This document shows positions 1 to 5,197 of a stretch of 6,671 nt of DNA, one piece after another. Within the stretch, counting starts at the first letter, position 1. Each line of letters starts with the position of its first letter. Below the pieces are notes generated by a model. It had not been told where the DNA came from. It was given only the letters and a program-made list of their open reading frames with translations, and searched no databases. Location of the stretch: contig JBKJQB010000327.1 of the NCBI GenBank assembly GCA_046594105.1, forward strand, positions 1 through 6,671. Direction: 5' to 3'. Both the position numbers and the translations under genes were made by a program. Origin of the DNA: JBDSGC01 sp046594105. Its GTDB lineage: Bacteria; Acidobacteriota; Thermoanaerobaculia; Gp7-AA8.

Positions 1-20
1 GTCGCTTTGTGAAGATAACC

Positions 21-536
21 ATGATCAAAACCCGCGCAGCGCTCAGTGTCGCGCTTCTCTTGCTGGCCACCGTTACCAACGCCCAGCAGCAGGGCGTCGT
101 CGAACACTCGGCCCCGAGCTGCTTCGTCACCGGCTCCATGCCGCTGTTGAGCTGCTCCACCACCAGCGCCGGTACGCTGCGCTCCTACTTCCGCAAAGTG
201 GGCAACACCGACTGGTGTTCGGTGGATGGGAACAACCGCGGCCGCCGGTCCGACATCACGCTGCCACGGTTCGAAGCGAACGACCAGCTCGATTACTACT
301 TCGTCGTTTTGAACGACAAGCAGGTGCTCGCCAAGAGCCCGCAGATTTATCGAGTCAAGTTCACGTCGCGGTGCGATTCGGACTTTACCCGTCACGCCAT
401 TCTCCCCACCATGGAGTGCCTGCCGCCGGGCGCCAATCCCCTGGCCTCCGCACTCGCCGCGGGCTATGCATCAGCATCGTCAATCGGCGACAAAAAGCCG
501 CCGGTCGGTTCGCCCGAAAAACCAGAGCGCCAGTAA
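21..536 (+). CDS. Secreted cysteine-containing hypothetical protein
   Basis: 171 residues from the ATG at 21; an in-frame GTG at 9 would add four residues, and the frame is also close to the window edge. Residues 1-21 look like a Sec signal peptide: basic start (K3, R5), hydrophobic core ALSVALLLLATV, likely cut after T-N-A before QQQ. The mature part has an all-beta look and five cysteines (34, 45, 66, 118, 133). Its core runs from HSAPSC through SYFRKVGNTDWCSV and ITLP to LDYYFVVLND, then KSPQIYRV and a closing Cys118. This order (opening Cys, 'YFR..G..DW', 'LP', 'YYxxV', closing Cys) resembles a small Ig/Fn3-like domain I recall from many acidobacterial exported proteins; that is memory, not a search. 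The tail from about 140 is Ala/Ser-rich then Pro/Lys-rich and probably disordered. Only a weak ribosome site (AAGA) precedes the ATG. It converges on etfA. Function unknown; probably periplasmic or surface-exposed. Confidence 0.75.
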   Translation: MIKTRAALSVALLLLATVTNAQQQGVVEHSAPSCFVTGSMPLLSCSTTSAGTLRSYFRKVGNTDWCSVDGNNRGRRSDITLPRFEANDQLDYYFVVLNDKQVLAKSPQIYRVKFTSRCDSDFTRHAILPTMECLPPGANPLASALAAGYASASSIGDKKPPVGSPEKPERQ

Positions 537-541
537 CCGCA

Positions 542-563
542 CCGCGGATCGCGTCGTCCGCGG
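542..563. terminator. GC-rich hairpin between convergent genes
   Basis: A perfect 7-base inverted repeat, CCGCGGA (542-548) and TCCGCGG (557-563), with an 8-base loop. It sits in the 57-base gap between the stop of the secreted-protein gene (536) and the stop of etfA (594, minus strand), where a bidirectional terminator would be expected. No T-run follows on either strand, so it is not a textbook intrinsic terminator. It may stop transcription weakly or protect 3' ends. Confidence 0.4.
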
Positions 564-593
564 AAACGCCGGCCACCACGTCCGCTTTCGGGC

Positions 594-1547
594 TCAGTGT
601 GCCCTGGCCGCCTTCACTTCCGCGGTCAGCGCAGGCAGGATCTGGAAGAGATCGCCGACGATTCCCAGATCAGCGATGCGGAAAATCGGTGCCTCCGGAT
701 CCTTGTTGATGGCGATGATGTGTTTGGACGACGACATTCCGGCAAGATGCTGGATCGCGCCCGACACGCCCGCCGCGATGTAGAGGTTCGGACTGACCAC
801 CCGGCCGGTCTGCCCGACCTGATGCTGGTGCTCGATCCATCCGGCGTCGACCGTCGCACGCGACGCACCCACCGCGCCGCCAATGGCATGCGCCAGATCC
901 CGGATCAGGCCAAAGTTCGCCGCTTCCTTCAGGCCACGGCCTCCGCTGACGATGATGTCGGCCTCGGCAATCGAAAGCTCACCGGCTTCCGGCGTCTTCG
1001 TCTCCAGCAGTTTCGCTTTCGACTCGGCGCTCGCCGAAATCTCGATCACTTCTGCCGCTGCTGATCCAGTCTCCTCCGGAGGAAACGCGTTCGGTCGCGT
1101 GGTGGCGATGGCGGGTGTGCCGCTGATCTCGACGGTGGAAAAGATCTTTCCTGAATAGACCGATCGGCGGGCCCGAAGGGCGCTGCCGGTCCATTCCAGG
1201 CGGTCAGCATCGGAGCCGACGCCGACGTTGAGTCTTGCGGCGATGCGCGGCGCCAGATCGCGGCCGTTCGAGGTTCCACCGAGGAGCAGCACCGACGGCT
1301 GCACTGTGTCGATGACCTGCTTCAATGCCGTGGTGGACGTCTCAGTAAGGTAGGGCCCGGTTGCGGCCACGAAGAGTTTTTTCGCTCCGTAGCGTCCCGC
1401 TTCATCGGCTGCCGCCCGGTCCGCCGCAAAAGCGACCAGTTCGCCACCGGCGCTCGCGGCCAGCTTGCGCCCGATCGTCAGCGCCTCGCGGGATGCCTTC
1501 TTGAGTTTTCCATCGAGCACTTCACAAAACACCAGAACGCCGGGCAT
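594..1547 (-). CDS. etfA: Electron transfer flavoprotein, alpha subunit
   Basis: 317 residues, usual size for EtfA. With EtfB it forms the soluble heterodimer that takes electrons from acyl-CoA dehydrogenases and related flavoenzymes and hands them to ETF:quinone oxidoreductase at the membrane. The N-terminal half (about 1-185) is the adenine-nucleotide-hydrolase-like fold, with GGTSNGRDLAPRIAARL at 90-106. The C-terminal half is the FAD-binding domain: SGGRGL at 201-206, ASR at 228-230, QVGQTG at 243-248, SPNLYIAAGVSGAIQH at 252-267 and AINKDPEAPIF at 279-289. The stretch 255-281 matches the classic EtfA signature. There is no extra N-terminal ferredoxin domain, as some electron-bifurcating EtfAs have. 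The start is set by an AAGGAG site five bases before the ATG. It is the second gene of an operon, 60 bases after etfB. No ETF:quinone oxidoreductase or dehydrogenase gene lies in this window. Confidence 0.96.
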   Translation of the reverse strand: MPGVLVFCEVLDGKLKKASREALTIGRKLAASAGGELVAFAADRAAADEAGRYGAKKLFVAATGPYLTETSTTALKQVIDTVQPSVLLLGGTSNGRDLAPRIAARLNVGVGSDADRLEWTGSALRARRSVYSGKIFSTVEISGTPAIATTRPNAFPPEETGSAAAEVIEISASAESKAKLLETKTPEAGELSIAEADIIVSGGRGLKEAANFGLIRDLAHAIGGAVGASRATVDAGWIEHQHQVGQTGRVVSPNLYIAAGVSGAIQHLAGMSSSKHIIAINKDPEAPIFRIADLGIVGDLFQILPALTAEVKAARAH

Positions 1548-1559
1548 GTCGTCTCCTTG

Positions 1560-1579
1560 ATTGACTGCGATTGACTGCG
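1560..1579. repeat. Tandem 10-base repeat in etfB-etfA spacer
   Basis: ATTGACTGCG occurs twice head to tail (1560-1569 and 1570-1579) without mismatch, ending one base from the etfA Shine-Dalgarno region (1554-1559). On the mRNA it reads CGCAGTCAAT twice. It may be simple slippage that lengthened the spacer. No known function. Confidence 0.7.
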
Positions 1580-1594
1580 GTCAGAGCGGCCGTC

Positions 1595-1609
1595 GAAGCG
1601 CCGCGCTTC
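1595..1609. other. Small hairpin at the etfB stop codon
   Basis: GAAGCG (1595-1600) and CGCTTC (1604-1609) form a perfect 6-base stem with a 3-base loop. The stem takes in part of the etfB stop codon (1608-1610). In the etfBA mRNA it lies between the two cistrons, about 50 bases before the etfA start. There is no T-run, so it is unlikely to end transcription; it could influence processing or the etfB/etfA ratio, or be chance in GC-rich DNA. Confidence 0.35.
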
Positions 1610-2387
1610 AGAGCGCTTTGGCCTGCTCGCGAATGTACTTGAGGATTTCCTTCGCCGCCGCGGCAGCGTCCCCGCCGTCGATCTTCCGGCCGCCGCTTTT
1701 CTCAGGCGGGAGCTCCAGGGAGACGAAGGTCACGCGCTGGTTGTAGATGTCGGCGTCCTGCAGTCCGAGATCGGCGACGGACTTCGATTCGATGGCGATC
1801 TTCTTGGCCGCCATGATTCCTTTCAGTGATGCGTAGCGCGGTTCGTTCAGACCCTTCTGCGCCGTGATCACCACCGGGAGTGGCGCCTCGATCACTTCCT
1901 CCGCTGCTTCGATCTCCCGATGCGCGGTGACTTTTCCTTCACCGACTTCGAGGCTGGTAACCACATGGACCTGCGGATACCCGAGGATCTCGGCGAGCAT
2001 GGGGCCAACGAGGGAGTTGTCCGTGCCCACACCCTGCTTGCCGAGAAAAACCAGGTCGTGAGGAAGGGAGCGGATCGCGGCGGCGAGGACTTTGGCCACT
2101 CCGAGCGAGTCGGCGTCCGAAGCTTCTCCTTTGATGTGCAGCGCCTTGGTGGCTCCGCGCGCCAGACACTCACGAAGCCCCTGCTGCACGCGATCGGGGC
2201 CGAAGGAGATCACGGTCACCTCGCCCCCCTGCTTCTCCTTGATCCGGATTGCTTCCTCGAGGGCGAACTCGTCGTACGGCGAGACGATGAACTTAACCCC
2301 GCTCTCGTCGATGTGACGCCCATCTGCGGTGAGCTTGATGCGGGCTTCGGTATCAGGCACCTGGGCAATGCAGACGACAGAATTCAA
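1608..2387 (-). CDS. etfB: Electron transfer flavoprotein, beta subunit (TTG start)
   Basis: 259 residues, normal for EtfB; partner of the EtfA encoded just downstream. The start chosen is TTG at 2387. It gives the family-typical opening SVVCIAQVPDTEARI, and GGAGGAG lies six bases upstream. The frame stays open for 46 codons further up to an ATG at 2525, but that stretch has no ribosome site and no resemblance to EtfB. Visible motifs: GVKFIVSPYDEFALEEAIR (30-48), ISFGP (60-64), the nucleotide-binding segment LGKQGVGTDNSLVGPM (115-130) where housekeeping ETFs hold AMP, and AQKGLNEPRYASLKGIMAAKK (176-196). L188 sits in the loop equivalent to the partner-recognition loop of human ETF-beta. The usual signature region reads REIEAAEEVIEAPLPVV: two glycine/acidic positions are both Ala, a mild oddity. 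First gene of the etfBA operon. Confidence 0.95.
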   Translation of the reverse strand: MNSVVCIAQVPDTEARIKLTADGRHIDESGVKFIVSPYDEFALEEAIRIKEKQGGEVTVISFGPDRVQQGLRECLARGATKALHIKGEASDADSLGVAKVLAAAIRSLPHDLVFLGKQGVGTDNSLVGPMLAEILGYPQVHVVTSLEVGEGKVTAHREIEAAEEVIEAPLPVVITAQKGLNEPRYASLKGIMAAKKIAIESKSVADLGLQDADIYNQRVTFVSLELPPEKSGGRKIDGGDAAAAAKEILKYIREQAKAL

Positions 2388-2393
2388 GCTGGT

Positions 2394-2400
2394 CTCCTCC
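2394..2400 (-). promoter_or_regulatory. Ribosome binding site deciding the etfB TTG start
   Basis: GGAGGAG on the minus strand, followed by six bases and then TTG at 2387. It is the strongest Shine-Dalgarno sequence in the window and the main reason to place the EtfB start at a TTG codon instead of the upstream ATG at 2525. Confidence 0.85.
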
Positions 2401-2545
2401 GGCGTTCTCTCGATGCTGATGAGGCAAAAACAATGCGCAGGCCCTCGGAACACACTTCCGGGCAGCAGCACTGCAAACTCGATGACTGGTGATCGTGATG
2501 CGGGTGACTCGCCGGCGAACCTCATGCATCCGCGGAGCCGGCCGG

Positions 2546-2574
2546 ATTCTAGGCAAAAGACACGAGCTTCGCAA
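2546..2574 (-). promoter_or_regulatory. Sigma70-like promoter for etfBA
   Basis: On the minus strand, TTGCGA (2574-2569) is followed by exactly 17 bases and then TAGAAT (2551-2546). That is 4 of 6 and 5 of 6 matches to the consensus at ideal spacing, in a locally AT-richer patch. Transcription would begin near 2538, leaving a leader of about 150 bases before the etfB TTG. Confidence 0.5.
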
Positions 2575-2736
2575 ACGTCATCGAACCAGAACGTGGGAAC
2601 CGGATCTCCTTCAGCCCGGGAGGCCCAACTCCTCGAGGAACGGAGCCGATTGCCGATTCACAATCCGACCGTACCAGCCCGGACCGCAGCCATCCGGATT
2701 CTCCGGGTGTGTTCCGTTTCCCGCTCCTCACACCGC

Positions 2737-2742
2737 TACAAT
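2737..2742 (+). promoter_or_regulatory. -10 box for pdxA, possible leaderless start
   Basis: TACAAT, 5 of 6 to the -10 consensus, ends 8 bases before the pdxA GTG (2751). The predicted transcription start therefore falls on or within two bases of the start codon. No Shine-Dalgarno sequence lies between. No clear -35 is present at 16-18 bases. Confidence 0.4.
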
Positions 2743-2750
2743 CCTCATCC

Positions 2751-3680
2751 GTGAAGCCACTTGCCATCACCCTCGGAGACCCCGCCGGCATCGGCCCGGA
2801 GGTGGTTCTCCGCGCTCTGGCCGGACTGGATGTTCCGGTGCGATTGTTCGGAGACCGGAACCTCGCTTCCCAGAGCGGTGATCTGTCGACTCACCCGTTT
2901 CACGACCTGGCCTGTTCGGGAACGGAACAGCTGCGACCGGGCACGATCCATCCAGCGTACGGTCGGATCGCACTCCATTCGATCGACGCCGCACTGCTGG
3001 CCATCGAGTCCGGCGAATGCTCGGCCCTGGTCACTGCTCCGATTCATAAGCAATCCGTCGCTGCGGCCGGGTCGCCCTTCCCCGGTCACACCGAGCTGCT
3101 GGCAAGTCGGGCCGGCCTCCAGGAGTACGGCCACGACTACGCGATGTATTTCGACTCTCCATCGCTCCGCACGGTCCTTCTCTCCGTTCACGTCCCTCTG
3201 CAGCAGGCCATCGCCGGCATTTCAGCGCGGGATATCGCGGCGCTCGCTGCCCTGATGACGCGGGAGTACGTGCGGCTCCACGGTCCGGAGCCTCGCATTG
3301 CCATCGCCGCGGTCAATCCGCACGCAGGAGAAGGGGGGCGCTTCGGTCGCGAAGAGGAGGAGATCGCTCGTGGAGTGGCGCAGGCGATGGCCCTCGGACT
3401 CAACGTCAGCGGACCGCATCCTGCCGACACGATCTTCCGCGCTGCGGCGGCGGGAAGCTACGATGTGGTGATGGCGATGTACCACGATCAAGCGTTGATC
3501 CCCATCAAGACGATCGCCTTCGATTGCTCCGTCAACGTGACCATCGGACTGCCCTACCTCCGAGTGTCCGTCGACCATGGCACGGCCTTCGACATCGCCG
3601 GCAAGGGAATCGCCGACGCCGCGCCGATGCGGTATGCCATCCAGTGGGCGGCCACTCACGCGGAGAGGATGCGACGATGA
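2751..3680 (+). CDS. pdxA: 4-hydroxythreonine-4-phosphate dehydrogenase
   Basis: 309 residues; the E. coli enzyme is about 20 longer. Cytoplasmic step of DXP-dependent vitamin B6 synthesis: NAD-dependent oxidation of 4-phosphohydroxy-L-threonine, with decarboxylation to 3-amino-2-oxopropyl phosphate, which PdxJ then uses. The GTG at 2751 gives the family-typical opening KPLAITLGDPAGIGPE (2-17). An in-frame GTG at 2709 would add 14 unconserved residues. Further motifs: TAPIHKQS (95-102), PFPGHTELLA (109-118), HVPLQQA (147-153), NPHAGEGGRFG (189-199), HPADTIF (223-229), MYHDQALIPIK (243-253) and VDHGTAFDIAGKGIAD (274-289). H147, H191 and H245 align with the three metal-binding histidines known in E. 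coli PdxA. There is no ribosome site ahead of it; see the -10 box. Its stop overlaps the next start (ATGA). Neighbours do not suggest the paralogous PdxA2 sugar-acid pathway. Confidence 0.95.
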   Translation: MKPLAITLGDPAGIGPEVVLRALAGLDVPVRLFGDRNLASQSGDLSTHPFHDLACSGTEQLRPGTIHPAYGRIALHSIDAALLAIESGECSALVTAPIHKQSVAAAGSPFPGHTELLASRAGLQEYGHDYAMYFDSPSLRTVLLSVHVPLQQAIAGISARDIAALAALMTREYVRLHGPEPRIAIAAVNPHAGEGGRFGREEEEIARGVAQAMALGLNVSGPHPADTIFRAAAAGSYDVVMAMYHDQALIPIKTIAFDCSVNVTIGLPYLRVSVDHGTAFDIAGKGIADAAPMRYAIQWAATHAERMRR

Positions 3681-3805
3681 ACCGCTGGAGCGTGCGGATT
3701 CTCGGCCTCATCCTTCTGGTGGTGTTCCTCCTGCTGATGATGAACCTGGAGAAACAGCTGCTTCTGCTGCAACAGGACCGCCCCGCTGGAACGTCAACGC
3801 GTTGA
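3677..3805 (+). CDS. 42-residue single-pass membrane protein, coupled to pdxA
   Basis: Starts at the ATG of an ATGA overlap with the pdxA stop, preceded by a purine-rich site (GGAGAGGA, seven bases upstream), so translational coupling is likely. The peptide has a basic amino end (R3, R7), one hydrophobic span of about 17 residues (8-24: ILGLILLVVFLLLMMNL), then EKQLLLLQQDR, which could be a short leucine-rich amphipathic helix, and a polar tail. The positive-inside rule suggests N-in, C-out. I do not recognise a family. The overlap, ribosome site and clean membrane topology favour a real gene over chance. It may be an unrelated passenger of the pdxA transcript. Confidence 0.6.
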   Translation: MNRWSVRILGLILLVVFLLLMMNLEKQLLLLQQDRPAGTSTR

Positions 3806-3833
3806 ACCTGCCGCTCCCTGTCGATGCCATGGG

Positions 3834-3848
3834 CCCGCGTTGCGCGGG
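3834..3848. terminator. GC hairpin between convergent genes
   Basis: CCCGCG (3834-3839) and CGCGGG (3843-3848) form a perfect 6-base stem with a TTG loop, in the 79-base gap between the small membrane gene (stop 3805) and the acyltransferase gene (stop 3885, minus strand). It is symmetric, so could act from both sides, but lacks a T-run on either strand. Confidence 0.35.
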
Positions 3849-3884
3849 GGATGCGTTGATGACCGAGGTCTGCGGCTTCGCACC

Positions 3885-5186
3885 TCACATGGGGGCGAAC
3901 TGCAGTTCTTCTCCCAGGGCGATCAGAGCGTTGCGAATGCTTCGCTGCTCGTCGAGCAGGCGTTCGTAGGCCTGCTTTCGGGCCACTCGCCAGGTCAAGG
4001 CCCGGGCCCGGCCGATCACGTCGTCGAGCTGCTCGAATACACGGAGCGATACGTACCCCAGAAGCGGCAGCACCAGGAAAACGCACGCTCCGTAGGACGG
4101 TCCGAGGCGCGACCCGGCGACGAGGCTGAGGGCGATCCAGGTCAGCGGGTAGAGCAGCAGGCCTCCCACGATCTTCATCGTCGCCGCCATCTCCTCTTCG
4201 CGGCAGAATCGCTTCACGATCACGCCGAGAAGTCTGTAGGTGGGGTAATGAAGAATCCCACCAGCGACGGCCGCCGGCAGCAGAATCAGCAGCGTGAGGA
4301 TGGTGCGGATGCTGCCGGCGAGCGTCGGAGGCACCAACTCCTCCGGTTCCAGCCGGGCCGTGCCCAGTTCGGCCGCAAATCGTTCAATTCGCGATTCCAG
4401 AGCAGCGAGCCGCACGGGATCGCTCTCACGAAGCCGGCCGTATCCGTCGACGAAGCGTTTCTGCAACTCCAGCTCGTCGGCGAGCTCTCCTCTTCCCGCC
4501 GAGAAGATGCGCGAAGCTCTGGCCACCAGGTGGAGTGCCGCGCGCGAATCCGCTTCCAGGGTGAGCTCGCGGAGCGCCCCTTCGATCCGCGTGGTCAGAA
4601 CTTCGACGGATTCGCGCCGAGGCTCGCTGCTTTCGTCGAGAGGCTCCGCAACAACCGGAATCGGATCTCCGAAGTAGAGGACAGCGGAGCCGCGGAAGCT
4701 CTGCTTCTCGGTGTAGAAGAGTCCCGCCGGCACGATGCTCACTCCCGATTCCATCCCCGATCCGAGGGCGATGCGCGCGGCTCCTGTCTTCAGCTCCAGG
4801 AGCCGTGGCTCGCTGTGCGTGGTGCCCTCCGGAAAGATGGCGATGGAACCTCCGTTTCCCAGAACCGAGCGCGCCCGGGCGAACGTCTCCCGATTCTGCG
4901 AGGTGGCCTCGCGGTCCTGACGCCGGTACACCGGGATCGACCCGAAGGCCCGCACCAACCAACCAACGAAGGGCATCCGGAACAGGGGCGCCTTGGCCAG
5001 AAACGAAATGGTTCGGGGAGAGAAACAGAGGACCACCAGCGGATCGACCAGCCCGTTCGGGTGGTTGGCCGCGAAGATGATCGGAGTGGCGACCGGGATG
5101 CGCTCCTCACCGACGACCTCCACGCGGCGAAAAAAGACTCTGACCACGACACGCAGCAAAGTGGTGATCAGCCGGCGGATGGCCAC
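3885..5186 (-). CDS. PlsC-type glycerolipid acyltransferase, membrane-anchored
   Basis: 433 residues from a GTG at 5186, which has GGGGGA four bases upstream; the frame is open for 154 codons further, but that part lies over the transporter gene. Transfers an acyl group to a glycerol-phosphate type acceptor at the cytoplasmic membrane. The catalytic domain is about 25-215. Motif I is NHPNGLVDP (41-49), with H42 and D48 five residues apart where most PlsC proteins have four. Motif II is GSIPVYRR (82-89), motif III FPEGTTHSEPRLLELKTG (118-135), motif IV IVPAGLFY (151-158). The NHPNxxxDP form and the 'LKTGAARIALG' stretch resemble the GPAT/DHAP-acyltransferase-like branch (yeast Gat1/Gat2 relatives) more than plain E. 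coli PlsC. A helical linker follows, then probable membrane segments at about 293-320 and 338-385, and a charged C-terminal helix. The acceptor (glycerol-3-phosphate, lysophosphatidate or lysophospholipid) cannot be told. It is the second gene after the transporter, 11 bases downstream. Confidence 0.88.
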   Translation of the reverse strand: MAIRRLITTLLRVVVRVFFRRVEVVGEERIPVATPIIFAANHPNGLVDPLVVLCFSPRTISFLAKAPLFRMPFVGWLVRAFGSIPVYRRQDREATSQNRETFARARSVLGNGGSIAIFPEGTTHSEPRLLELKTGAARIALGSGMESGVSIVPAGLFYTEKQSFRGSAVLYFGDPIPVVAEPLDESSEPRRESVEVLTTRIEGALRELTLEADSRAALHLVARASRIFSAGRGELADELELQKRFVDGYGRLRESDPVRLAALESRIERFAAELGTARLEPEELVPPTLAGSIRTILTLLILLPAAVAGGILHYPTYRLLGVIVKRFCREEEMAATMKIVGGLLLYPLTWIALSLVAGSRLGPSYGACVFLVLPLLGYVSLRVFEQLDDVIGRARALTWRVARKQAYERLLDEQRSIRNALIALGEELQFAPM

Positions 5187-5197
5187 AGAGTCCCCCG

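Larger units (their letters stand above)
2388..2750. other. Divergent intergenic region, etfB / pdxA
   Basis: 363 bases with no convincing gene on either strand; frames crossing it show no family-like sequence. It contains the etfB ribosome site (2394-2400), the probable etfB promoter (2546-2574), and a -10-like box for pdxA (2737-2742). Short repeats include a tandem GCCGATT (2645-2651, 2652-2658), the palindrome ATCCGGAT (2692-2699), and GAACC twice at 14-base spacing (2583-2587, 2597-2601) just upstream of the etfB -35. The GAACC pair could be an activator or repressor site, but this is speculative. No tRNA or riboswitch fold was recognised. Confidence 0.6.

Noticed and set aside
2388..2525. 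46-codon upstream extension of EtfB, or a longer isoform from the ATG at 2525
   Set aside because: No ribosome site precedes the ATG, the residues do not resemble EtfB, and the TTG at 2387 has a strong one. The possibility of a leaky longer form is not excluded.
2709..2750. Earlier GTG start for pdxA at 2709
   Set aside because: It would add 14 unconserved residues, has no ribosome site, and would place the -10-like box inside the coding region.
2489..2791. Open frames across the etfB/pdxA intergenic region on both strands
   Set aside because: They are short, arginine-rich, partly overlap pdxA or etfB, and lack ribosome sites or family resemblance.
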